A DNA stretch of 9,026 bases from CBDUQI01 sp965369325 (GCA_965369325.1 CBDUQI010000227.1:1-9026), one strand, 5' to 3'. Positions 1 through 6,496 are shown, counted from the stretch's first letter. The notes: generated by a model from the letters alone, not told the origin. A program made the numbers and translations.

Positions 1-374
1 CATTCTACTCGCAAACTGTTTACTTCGAGCTTCTGTCGCAAATGCGATGGAGTGGGGCACCGTCCAACCCTACTATCTCAAAACTCAGTTGCCGGCACGG
101 CACGCTCACCTTTTGTGACGCCCAAGCTACGACGATCACTGCTGAACATGCGCATTAATGAGACGCCCCGAAAACAGCCCGTTTCGGGACAGGTATTATT
201 CGGTTAACGGTTACAGATAACCCAAGCGTCGTAGAGGTGAACCACAACTTCTTGTCGAGGATCCGAATGCGGAAATGCCGAAAAAAAAAGGCGCGGTGTT
301 CACATCGTACATGAGTATTTGTTGGCCATTCCCGCCTTGCCCTTGCACTCGCCTGAGAATTCTTCAGCACGCTG
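1..374. other. Intergenic region with no supportable gene
   Basis: I see no convincing gene here. Frame 1 is open from the left edge to a TAA at 202-204, but the peptide it would encode has no recognisable motif. A minus-strand frame at 155-370 is rich in Arg, His and Phe and looks like chance. A short inverted repeat, CCCGAAA at 167-173 and TTTCGGG at 182-188 with an 8-nt loop, has no T-run after it. A run of nine A at 281-289 reads as T9 on the minus strand, downstream of the CpcT-like gene, but no stable hairpin precedes it. No tRNA-like cloverleaf was seen. Confidence 0.5.
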
Positions 375-1328
375 CTAGTTGGCCGTGAGACCTGCCTGGA
401 ACCATCGCAGATTCATCCCGATGCGGGCTGAGCCTGGGGCCGTCCAGGTGTATGTGATGGTTGTCCCGCCCGTCTGCTCGATCAACCCCAGCTTGAGCAC
501 CGGCGTGCCGGTGTTCTGGTAGGTCAGTCGCTCAAGTTGAATCGCGTAGCCTGTGGCGGTGCCGTCTTTTTCTGTCAGCGGTACAATCTGCCCTTCGTTA
601 TGGATCGCAAAGCTGGGCATGAATACCCAACCCTCAGCCCCCGCGTTGGGATCAATACGATCTCGCTTCACGCCCATCCAGCCGGTGAAATGACGGACTT
701 TTCTCCCCCGCGAGTAGCTCTCGGTCACCCGGGTCCACAACGTGTGTTGATCCAGCTTGAACGCCGCCAGCGATGGTTCTCCCGGTGACAGTCCGCCCAA
801 CGATAACAATTCACAGCGCTCGCTCGCGGCGTGGGCAGCAAACATTTCGCCGTGCCATTGCCATGCCAGCTCGCACTCAGGCATGGGCGTCGTGTCCTTA
901 TCCGTGAGCCGTGCGTGGTAATCCTGCGGATCTTCCTCCGGCTGTGCATCCGCGTCTGCGTTCAGCCGAAGCACTCGGGTGCGCACCCTGCGCCCATCAG
1001 CACGGGTAACGAAACTCATAAGATATCGCCTGGTGGCTTCGCCTTCAGCTGCATCCGCGGCGCGATAGGTACTGAGCATCACGTCCTGGCCGATACGTGG
1101 CGCCCGAATTCTTTGATGGGATTGATGCAGGTGCGTCATGGGCGCTTCGACGCCATCCAGTTTCTGTTGCCAGATCTGCTCATAATTGTCGTGCTCACCT
1201 TGAAGCCAAGTGAGCAATCGGGCCACCTGCGGTGGTTGCGCCGCAATGGCATTCTGGCTCACGCCCAACCCGAGCACTATCGCCCCCGCGAGCACCCAAA
1301 AACCACGATGTCCAGCTTTCCAAACCAT
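375..1328 (-). CDS. CpcT/CpeT-like family protein, exported
   Basis: The protein (317 aa from this start) resembles the CpcT/CpeT chromophore lyase family (DUF1001), whose cyanobacterial members attach bilins to phycobiliprotein cysteines. Visible family features are the N-terminal 'LLTWLQGEHDNYEQ' block (residues 38-51), a central ECELxWxWxGExFAAH segment followed by a second Cys (C152 and C172), and a C-terminal beta-rich stretch. Residues 1-30 form a Sec-type signal peptide (Lys/Arg start, hydrophobic core, cleavage near AIAA-QP), so the protein is probably periplasmic; no lipobox is visible. This ATG is preceded by GAGG (1341-1338) at 9 nt. An ATG at 1343 and one at 1403 are also in frame, but 1403 lies only a few bases from the predicted transcription start, which disfavours it. 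It is divergent from the DUF1838 gene. No phycobiliprotein genes are present, so bilin ligation should not be assumed; the actual ligand is unknown. Confidence 0.72.
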   Translation of the reverse strand: MVWKAGHRGFWVLAGAIVLGLGVSQNAIAAQPPQVARLLTWLQGEHDNYEQIWQQKLDGVEAPMTHLHQSHQRIRAPRIGQDVMLSTYRAADAAEGEATRRYLMSFVTRADGRRVRTRVLRLNADADAQPEEDPQDYHARLTDKDTTPMPECELAWQWHGEMFAAHAASERCELLSLGGLSPGEPSLAAFKLDQHTLWTRVTESYSRGRKVRHFTGWMGVKRDRIDPNAGAEGWVFMPSFAIHNEGQIVPLTEKDGTATGYAIQLERLTYQNTGTPVLKLGLIEQTGGTTITYTWTAPGSARIGMNLRWFQAGLTAN

Positions 1329-1405
1329 GCGCGCTTGCCTCATCAGAGCGATGTGGCGGCGTGCCCAGGCACCAGCGCTGCCGACTCGCTCACCACATGG
1401 CATAT

Positions 1406-1423
1406 TGTTATAGTATTATAACA
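1406..1423. promoter_or_regulatory. 18-bp perfect inverted repeat with back-to-back extended -10 elements
   Basis: TGTTATA (1406-1412), spacer GTAT, TATAACA (1417-1423): two perfect 7-bp arms. On the plus strand it contains TGT-TATAGT (extended -10, hexamer 1409-1414). On the minus strand it contains TGT-TATAAT (hexamer 1420-1415). It lies between the CpcT-like gene and the DUF1838 gene, so it can serve as the -10 region of both divergent promoters and as an operator for a dimeric regulator. Neither direction has a good -35 hexamer, which fits extended -10 or activator-dependent promoters. The spacing also fits the TGT-N12-ACA pattern known for PpsR/CrtJ-type regulators, but many dimeric regulators use TGT...ACA ends, so the regulator is not identified. 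Confidence 0.6.
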
Positions 1424-1434
1424 TTCATTGTGCC

Positions 1435-1453
1435 GACCGACACCATGTCGGTC
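1435..1453. promoter_or_regulatory. Second inverted repeat, operator or 5'-UTR hairpin
   Basis: GACCGACA (1435-1442), loop CCA, TGTCGGTC (1446-1453): perfect 8-bp arms. It covers the expected -35 region of the minus-strand CpcT-like promoter and would lie in the transcribed leader of the DUF1838 mRNA. Its centre (1444) is about 29.5 bp from the centre of the 1406-1423 repeat, close to three helical turns. It could be a second binding site or an RNA stem-loop. An overlapping 8-bp palindrome, GTCCGGAC, sits at 1451-1458. Confidence 0.45.
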
Positions 1454-1517
1454 CGGACACGCCTGGGTTTCGCGTCACGCCCGTGCCGACACCCGCAGAC
1501 CCAAGAGGGAGCAAGTG

Positions 1518-2408
1518 ATGAAGTTACCGAGTTCGCCGCTGATGGTTGCGCTCGCGCTATGCGCGTACGGCCAGAGCGCGTGCGCCAAGCACAACCCAGA
1601 GGATGCAGGCGACGCTCTGCAGATCGCCCGAAAAGTCCTTTGTTCAACGGTGGATGGCGAGCCGGTCACATACAACTGGACGGGCTACCTTTACGCGCGA
1701 CGCCAGGGCGAGCGGGACAAGCGGCTGTTTGCGATTGAAGGCATGAACATTCGCGCGTGCGTGAAAGTACAGGACGACGAGCGAGGTGAAGGCTTCAAAC
1801 TGCTCTCGCGCGAGATCATGCTCTACAAAGACGCCACGACCGGCGAGGTGCTATCCAAATGGGATAACCCCTGGACGGGTGAAACCGTCAACGTGCTGCA
1901 TGTGGCCAACGATCCGGTGAATTTCACCAGTTACGAAATTGGCCGCAACGGCAACCCTGCGCCTTGGGGCGGCGAGATTCACGGTGAGCAGTGGTTCCAG
2001 TCAATCCAGGTGCCGCTGTACTACCCCAATCCGCTGGCCAGCGAGTATCAGGCGGAGATCGGCGGCACCTACCATGCCACCGAGATGTTCAACTTCTACG
2101 GCAGTACCCGCGAGTTGCTAAGTGAGCGGGAGACGAGCGTCCCGGTGCACGTGGGCTGGACGCGCATCTCCGATTGGCTACCGTGGATGCGGATGAGCGG
2201 CCGTGAAGGTGTGCTGTATGTGCATGCGGCAGGCAAAAAGCTGGGTAGCTGGGACGATCTGTCTGACACCATGAAGGGCGAGATTCGCAAACATTACCCA
2301 GACTACACCGCGCCGCCGCCACTCGATGATGCCCGCCGCAATGAGACGAGTTGGATCTATTACAAGCGCCTACGTGACGGCGAACGCACCGCACCGACCC
2401 GCGAGTAA
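1518..2408 (+). CDS. DUF1838 family protein, exported
   Basis: This 296-aa protein matches the DUF1838 family in its signature blocks: YNWTGYLYARRQGE (about residues 52-65), the FAIEGMNIRAC segment (71-81), and the DNPWTGETVNVLHVANDPVN block in the middle. The family has no established reaction. Residues 1-23 are a Sec signal peptide with probable cleavage after ACA; the sequence before Cys22 (Q-S-A) does not fit a lipobox, so a soluble periplasmic protein is favoured. The ATG has a strong Shine-Dalgarno, AGGGAG at 1506-1511, 6 nt upstream, so the in-frame TTG at 1428 is rejected. It is followed after 4 nt by the GTG of the flavin amine oxidase, which suggests translational coupling and a joint role. 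The divergent inverted repeats at 1406-1453 are likely its control region. Confidence 0.85.
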   Translation: MKLPSSPLMVALALCAYGQSACAKHNPEDAGDALQIARKVLCSTVDGEPVTYNWTGYLYARRQGERDKRLFAIEGMNIRACVKVQDDERGEGFKLLSREIMLYKDATTGEVLSKWDNPWTGETVNVLHVANDPVNFTSYEIGRNGNPAPWGGEIHGEQWFQSIQVPLYYPNPLASEYQAEIGGTYHATEMFNFYGSTRELLSERETSVPVHVGWTRISDWLPWMRMSGREGVLYVHAAGKKLGSWDDLSDTMKGEIRKHYPDYTAPPPLDDARRNETSWIYYKRLRDGERTAPTRE

Positions 2409-2412
2409 CCCC

Positions 2413-3897
2413 GTGAGTAGGCAGCCCGCGCGCACGCCATACACGAGGCGCCAGTTTTTGCGTGTTGCCGGCGGCGCCGGTCTGGCGAACATCGCCTATG
2501 CACTCCCGGCTACCGCGCAACCAACGGTCGCTGTCGTTGGTGCAGGCTTGGCGGGATTGTGCGCGGCTTACGAACTGCACCATGCCGGGCGCGAGGTGGT
2601 ACTGCTGGAAGGTAGCGCCATCCCCGGCGGACGCGTTCGGACATTGCGCGGAGCCTTCGATGGCAATGCCTGGGTGGATGTTGGTGCGCAGTCGGCGGGC
2701 AGCGGGTATCGCCACTTTCTGGGCTATTGCCGTCATTTCGGCTTGCCGCTGGTGCCAGAAGTGCCGGTCCCGTTACTGAGTGGCGAACGTCCGGATACGC
2801 TGGTGGTGCTTGGCGATCAGCACCTGCATGGCTCGGCATTGCGCGCCGAGCCGCAACGTTGGCCACTGCCCTTGCAGCCTAAAGAGCGCGCGCTGGCACC
2901 GTTCCGATTGCTGCACAACGCTCTGCAACCGGTGGTGAAGACCATGCAAGGTCCGGGCGATGTGTTAAGCCCCCGGTTCACCCGCTACGACGGCATATCG
3001 CTGTTAACGTTCCTGCGCGAACAACACCTGAGCAACGCCGCGATCGGCCTGATCGAGCGCACCGCCAATTACAACAGCCTGAAATCTGTCTCGGCACTTA
3101 GCGCGATGCGTGACGCGGCACGCCTAGGCTCACCACAAACCTCAATGCACATAGATCAAGGCAATGACCGACTGCCTCACGCCTTCGCGCATGCCCTGGA
3201 TGGCGTCATTCGCTATGAGTGCGCGCTGAGCGGAGTCACCCGCGAGGGAAAACGGTTGCGGCTGCATATAAACACACGCGGACATGCCGAAACCCTTGGC
3301 GTCGATCAGTTGATCATGGCGATCCCGTTTACGGCGCTGCGTGAAATCAAATTCTCCCCGGCCCTTCCCGCTGATCGCCGCCACATGATTTCAACATTGC
3401 CTTATACCCAAGTCACCAAAACTCACGTACAAACGGCCACGCGTTTCTGGGAACGCTCGGCGGCACTTTCGGCCGTCTACACCGACAGCCGGTTCGAGCG
3501 CATCTTCAATATGTCCAACGCGATAGGTGAACCCAAAGGGCTGCTGCTGAACTGGATCAATGGCCTAGGCGCGCAGGCGTTTGCCGGTCTCTCAGAAAAC
3601 GAGCAGTCGCAGCGAGTCACCAAGTGGATGCAGACATTGTGGCCGGCGCAACACGCCGCGTTCGAGCACGCCGTCACTACCGACTGGGGCCAGTCCTACG
3701 CGAAAGGCGCTTACGCGCATTACGCACCAGGCCAGTTGCAGGCGTTTGCGCCAACGATCGCGCGCCCGATAAACGGTATCCATTTTGCCGGCGAACACAC
3801 TGAACTGGAGGCACCCGGCATGGAAGGAGCGCTGGTCTCCGGCCTGCGAGCCGCGCGTGAAGTCATCGCCACACACGGTCGCCAGCAACCCGCTTAG
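2413..3897 (+). CDS. Tat-exported FAD-dependent amine oxidase family protein
   Basis: A 494-aa flavoprotein of the flavin monoamine oxidase / phytoene-desaturase-like superfamily. Near the N-terminus TRRQFLR (residues 11-17) followed by a hydrophobic stretch to about residue 36 is a twin-arginine signal, implying export folded with FAD bound. Next come the Rossmann dinucleotide motif VAVVGAGLAGLCAAYEL (39-55), Glu66 at the end of the second strand, and the GGRVRT motif (72-77). The C-terminal FAD block GIHFAGEHTELEAPGMEGALVSG is present, so the domain looks complete. The substrate cannot be read from sequence; oxidation of an amine or desaturation of a lipid-like substrate are both possible. 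The GTG was chosen because it begins just after the DUF1838 stop and places the Tat motif at the usual distance; its Shine-Dalgarno is weak, as in coupled genes. An ATG at 2326 would add 29 residues overlapping the upstream gene. Confidence 0.87.
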   Translation: MSRQPARTPYTRRQFLRVAGGAGLANIAYALPATAQPTVAVVGAGLAGLCAAYELHHAGREVVLLEGSAIPGGRVRTLRGAFDGNAWVDVGAQSAGSGYRHFLGYCRHFGLPLVPEVPVPLLSGERPDTLVVLGDQHLHGSALRAEPQRWPLPLQPKERALAPFRLLHNALQPVVKTMQGPGDVLSPRFTRYDGISLLTFLREQHLSNAAIGLIERTANYNSLKSVSALSAMRDAARLGSPQTSMHIDQGNDRLPHAFAHALDGVIRYECALSGVTREGKRLRLHINTRGHAETLGVDQLIMAIPFTALREIKFSPALPADRRHMISTLPYTQVTKTHVQTATRFWERSAALSAVYTDSRFERIFNMSNAIGEPKGLLLNWINGLGAQAFAGLSENEQSQRVTKWMQTLWPAQHAAFEHAVTTDWGQSYAKGAYAHYAPGQLQAFAPTIARPINGIHFAGEHTELEAPGMEGALVSGLRAAREVIATHGRQQPA

Positions 3898-3920
3898 GAG
3901 AGCCGAACGGTCGGCTCTCC
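3897..3920. terminator. Hairpin between convergent genes, possible bidirectional terminator
   Basis: GGAGAGCCGA (3897-3906), loop ACGG, TCGGCTCTCC (3911-3920) form a perfect 10-bp stem whose first base is the last base of the amine oxidase stop codon. It lies between two convergent genes. There is no T-run on either side; instead a CCGG/GGCC repeat follows (3919-3933). It is therefore not a classical intrinsic terminator, though it may stall polymerase or protect mRNA 3' ends. Confidence 0.5.
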
Positions 3921-3933
3921 GGCCGGCCGGCCG

Positions 3934-4545
3934 CTACTGTTGCGAGGCCTCTTCCGCCTCCCATGCACGTGCCAGCGCCGGGCGCGCCCATACGCGTTCC
4001 GCGTAAGCCTGCACGGCATCAGATTCAACCGGGACCTTGGCCGCCGTCGCCCAGCGCAGCGTGTGCCCTAGCAAGATGTCTGCCACCGTAAATTGCTCGC
4101 CAACACAGAACTGCCGATCACCCAACAAACGCTCCAATGAGGTGACCACTCGGGCGAATTCCTGCTTTGCCAACGGTTTTACTTCAGCGATGCGCATCTC
4201 CTTCGGCAAAATGAAGCTGTGCTTGGCCATGGTCCATAACGGCTGCTCTAACTCGGTCGCGGCGAAGGCGGTAAACATATCGTGCTCGGCGCGGCTGCGG
4301 GTTCCCGGCGCCGGGATTAGATTCGCCTCCGCATGTCGATCAGCCAGCCAGGTGCAGATGGCGGAGGACTCAAGCAGCGGGCCTTCGTCGGTGAGCAGTA
4401 TCGGGACTTTACCGAGTGGATGATGCGCCAGTACCTCTTCGCTGTGCGGCATTACGGGAATGTGCTCATACGGTGTACCAATCTCCTCGAGCGTCCAGAC
4501 CACGCGGGTGCTGCGGCTTTTCGCCATTCCCAAAACCTTGTACAT
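3934..4545 (-). CDS. Glutathione S-transferase family protein
   Basis: This 203-aa cytosolic protein has the two-domain GST architecture. The N-terminal thioredoxin-like domain (residues 1-80) opens with VLGMAKSRSTRVVWTLEEIGTPYE, where Ser10 or Ser12 is the likely glutathione-activating residue. It carries GKVPIL with the cis-proline P48 and LLESSAI with E59-S60, which bind the gamma-glutamyl part of glutathione. The helical C-terminal domain contains the FTVADILLGHTL block, whose Asp caps a core helix in GSTs. The ATG at 4545 has a strong Shine-Dalgarno, AGGGAGA at 4557-4551, 5 nt away; an ATG at 4569 is in frame but lies upstream of this site and is rejected. It diverges from the TetR gene across two matching palindromes, so it is probably repressed by that TetR and induced by an electrophile or xenobiotic. 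The substrate is unknown. Confidence 0.92.
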   Translation of the reverse strand: MYKVLGMAKSRSTRVVWTLEEIGTPYEHIPVMPHSEEVLAHHPLGKVPILLTDEGPLLESSAICTWLADRHAEANLIPAPGTRSRAEHDMFTAFAATELEQPLWTMAKHSFILPKEMRIAEVKPLAKQEFARVVTSLERLLGDRQFCVGEQFTVADILLGHTLRWATAAKVPVESDAVQAYAERVWARPALARAWEAEEASQQ

Positions 4546-4577
4546 CGCTTTCTCCCTAAACAGTGCCATTTGACTGA

Positions 4578-4595
4578 AGTAACCGATCGGTTACT
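4578..4595. promoter_or_regulatory. TetR-type operator, site 1 (GST side)
   Basis: AGTAACCGATCGGTTACT is a perfect 18-bp palindrome 33 bp before the GST start codon. It matches the style of TetR-family operators and shares the 12-bp core AACCGATCGGTT with site 2. Its position downstream of the likely GST promoter would block GST transcription. Confidence 0.8.
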
Positions 4596-4601
4596 AAATC
4601 A

Positions 4602-4630
4602 TGGACTATAGTAACCGATCGGTTTATATT
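4602..4630 (+). promoter_or_regulatory. Predicted tetR promoter
   Basis: TGGACT (4602-4607) and TATATT (4625-4630) are separated by 17 bp, giving four or more matches to each sigma-70 hexamer. Transcription would begin near 4637. Operator site 2 occupies the spacer and most of the -10 box, so repressor binding would exclude RNA polymerase, which is the arrangement expected for autorepression. Confidence 0.5.
4610..4627. promoter_or_regulatory. TetR-type operator, site 2 (tetR side)
   Basis: AGTAACCGATCGGTTTAT carries the same core AACCGATCGGTT (4613-4624) as site 1, with a degenerate right outer arm. Its centre is 32 bp from that of site 1, about three helical turns, so two dimers would sit on the same face of the DNA. 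Confidence 0.78.
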
Positions 4631-4662
4631 TGTCCTGCGATCTGGCAGCCATCGGTACCGTT

Positions 4663-5229
4663 GTGCCCAAAACAAAAACTTATCAGCGTGAGGATGTAAT
4701 AGCGCAGGTCATGCAGTTGTTTTGGCAGCGCGGTTTCAATGCTACATCGCTTTCTGAGATATGCTCTGTAACCCATTTAAATAAAAAAACTATTTATTCT
4801 GACTTTGGCGACAAAGAAGCTCTGTTCAATAGCGCTTTGAGGCGCTATGAACGGTCACGCGGGGAGATATTCGCCCGCTACTTGGGCCGTGAGCCGGCCG
4901 GTGTGGAGAACATTATCGCCTTTTACGAGGCACTCCCTGGACTGCTGGACGTGCGGGGCTGCCTGTTAAGCCTCACGCTGAATGAGGCACAAAGTGTGCC
5001 GCCCTCCTCCGTCGAGATTGTCGAGCATGCCCATCAACAACTGATCAGCTCCATCGCCCGAAATCTAGAGGCCTCGGCAGAGCGCGACGGCCGCACGCGG
5101 GCCGAGTGCCAAGCGCTGGCCGAGTACTTCCTTGCCTGCATGCTCGGACTGACCAGCCTCGCACGAGCGCGGACGTCCCCGGCAGCGATCGCCCGCTCAG
5201 CTCGATTAGCGTTAAAAGCGCTGGCGTAG
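4663..5229 (+). CDS. TetR/AcrR family transcriptional repressor
   Basis: A 188-aa (from this GTG) cytosolic DNA-binding protein. The N-terminal TetR_N domain spans residues 8-55: YQREDVIAQVMQLFWQRGFNATS, then the recognition helix region SEICSVTHLNKKTIYSDFGDKEALF. The C-terminal helical ligand domain includes an RGCLLSLTLNEA segment with a cysteine at a position often conserved in electrophile-sensing TetR relatives; a sensor role is only an inference. GTG 4663 is preferred because the predicted transcription start (about 4637) lies downstream of the other candidate, a TTG at 4630 that would add 11 residues; neither has a clear Shine-Dalgarno. The divergent GST and paired palindromes point to autoregulation and GST control. 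The N-terminal half is visibly more AT-rich (a run near 4770-4800) than the flanking genes. Confidence 0.9.
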   Translation: MPKTKTYQREDVIAQVMQLFWQRGFNATSLSEICSVTHLNKKTIYSDFGDKEALFNSALRRYERSRGEIFARYLGREPAGVENIIAFYEALPGLLDVRGCLLSLTLNEAQSVPPSSVEIVEHAHQQLISSIARNLEASAERDGRTRAECQALAEYFLACMLGLTSLARARTSPAAIARSARLALKALA

Positions 5230-5248
5230 CCCGCGGCGGGTCCGGCGC

Positions 5249-6250
5249 CTACGGGCGTTTCCAGAACCCCATCAACTCGGTTAAACGATGGAGGATGGGA
5301 CGGGAAATGGCCTCAGCGCGCTCCGCACCGTCGGCGAGAATCCGATCGATCTCATCCGGTGCCGCCAGCAGCTCGTTGTAGCGGCTGGCGATCGGGCCGA
5401 GTTCGGCCACGGTCGCGTCCACCAGCGCGGGCTTGAAGTCTGAGAACATGCGACCTTCGAATTCTGCCAGCACATCGTCAATCTCGCGCCGGGTAATGGC
5501 GGCGAAGATGGTAATCAGGTTGCGGGCCTCGGGGCGCTCAGCCAACCCGGCCTCCTGCGGCGGCAAAGGCTCTGCATCCGTGCGCGCTTTACGGATTTTT
5601 TGTGCGATCACATCCGCCTCGTCCGTCAGGTTAATTCGGGTCATGTCAGAGGCAGCAGACTTGCTCATCTTCTCGGTGCCATTGCGCAGGCTCATCACCC
5701 GTGTGGCTTTCCCCAGAATGAGCGGCTCCGGCTCGGGAAAAATCTCCTCGCCAAAGCGATGATTAAACGTGCGGGCGATTTCACGCGTCAGCTCAAGATG
5801 CTGGCGCTGATCGTCGCCCACGGGCACGTGGGTCGCCAGATAGGCCAGGATATCCGCCGCCATCAGCACCGGATAGGAATACAGCCCCACACTTGCCCGC
5901 TCACGGTGCTTACCGGCCTTGTCCTTAAATTGAGTCATCCGGTTGAGTTCGCCCATCTGCGTCACTGACGCCAGCAACCACATGAGTTCGGCGTGCACGC
6001 TAACAGCCGACTGCGGGAACACAATGGAGTTCTCCGGGTCCACGCCAGCGGCAATATAGGCCGCGGTGACGCCACGGGTGGCGTTGGTAAGCTGTGCCGG
6101 CTCGTAGTCGGCTGTAATTGCATGCAGATCGACGATGCAGTAAATACACTCAGCCTCATCCTGCAGAGGCACCCAATTGCGCAGTGCGCCCAAATAGTTA
6201 CCCAGGTGAAGCTGGTTGGTCGGCTGCATGCCGGAGAAAATGCGTTTCAT
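5249..6250 (-). CDS. trpS: Tryptophanyl-tRNA synthetase
   Basis: This cytosolic class I synthetase activates Trp with ATP and charges tRNA-Trp; it acts as a homodimer. The 333-aa length is normal for bacterial TrpRS. Visible signatures are FSGMQPTNQLHLGNYLGALRNW (residues 5-26, HLGN being the HIGH motif at 15-18), the Trp-pocket region YCIVDLHAIT and PVLMAADILAY, the VPVGDDQRQHLELTR block, and KMSKS at 194-198. The ATG at 6250 matches where the family begins and sits about 30 nt after a predicted promoter. The frame stays open for a further 76 codons upstream, but that stretch has no family similarity. The Shine-Dalgarno is weak. It is convergent with tetR (19-bp gap) and divergent from paaX; no functional link with either is implied. 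Confidence 0.97.
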   Translation of the reverse strand: MKRIFSGMQPTNQLHLGNYLGALRNWVPLQDEAECIYCIVDLHAITADYEPAQLTNATRGVTAAYIAAGVDPENSIVFPQSAVSVHAELMWLLASVTQMGELNRMTQFKDKAGKHRERASVGLYSYPVLMAADILAYLATHVPVGDDQRQHLELTREIARTFNHRFGEEIFPEPEPLILGKATRVMSLRNGTEKMSKSAASDMTRINLTDEADVIAQKIRKARTDAEPLPPQEAGLAERPEARNLITIFAAITRREIDDVLAEFEGRMFSDFKPALVDATVAELGPIASRYNELLAAPDEIDRILADGAERAEAISRPILHRLTELMGFWKRP

Positions 6251-6287
6251 ACGTGTGCTGTCCAGGTGAGCGCGAAGCAGGGGATGC

Positions 6288-6316
6288 AATCTATCGGAGT
6301 CCCCGCGCAGCAGCAA
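6288..6316 (-). promoter_or_regulatory. Predicted trpS promoter
   Basis: Read on the minus strand, TTGCTG (6316-6311) and TAGATT (6293-6288) are separated by 17 bp. Transcription would start near 6281, giving a leader of about 30 nt before the ATG at 6250. The match to consensus is moderate, particularly at -35. Confidence 0.35.
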
Positions 6317-6422
6317 GCCCGGCCAACTGGTGCTTGGAAGGGCTTTGGCGAGGGCTTTCAAGTGCACAAATCGGGAGCCGCTGCTTGCTACCACCGCCCC
6401 ACCGCGCGCCGCGAAACTGTTC

Positions 6423-6453
6423 TGATACATCATCCGGATCAATATGCTGATTC
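6423..6453. promoter_or_regulatory. Candidate PaaX autoregulatory region upstream of paaX
   Basis: TGATAC (6423-6428) and TGATTC (6448-6453) recur 25 bp apart in the same orientation, and TGATTC resembles the half-site TGATTCG described for E. coli PaaX. The second copy is also the right arm of an imperfect dyad, GGATCA (6436-6441), N6, TGATTC (6448-6453). A possible -10, TAGCAT, lies at 6457-6462. The match is short, so this is a suggestion only. Confidence 0.25.
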
Positions 6454-6496
6454 TGGTAGCATAAGGGCCCTGTCCCACTGCCTGGCCATTTGCCTA

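Noticed and set aside
1..204. Frame open from the left edge, possible 3' end of a gene
   Set aside because: The peptide shows no family features and the length is compatible with chance.
281..289. A9 run (T9 on the minus strand) as an intrinsic terminator for the CpcT-like gene
   Set aside because: No stable GC-rich stem immediately precedes it on the minus strand.
155..370. 71-aa minus-strand reading frame downstream of the CpcT-like gene
   Set aside because: No ribosome-binding site, no recognisable motif, biased basic composition; most likely chance.
831..1421. 196-aa plus-strand frame antisense to the CpcT-like gene
   Set aside because: Overlaps a well-supported gene on the other strand and has no coherent domain.
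2089..2736. 215-aa minus-strand frame across the DUF1838-oxidase junction
   Set aside because: Antisense shadow of two genes with clear family motifs; His/Arg/Ser-rich with no domain.
4630..4662. TTG start adding 11 residues to TetR
   Set aside because: It lies in the predicted -10 box, upstream of the expected transcription start, and has no ribosome-binding site.
6251..6478. 76-residue N-terminal extension of TrpRS
   Set aside because: TrpRS family members begin just before the FSG...HLGN motif, and a plausible promoter lies inside the extension.
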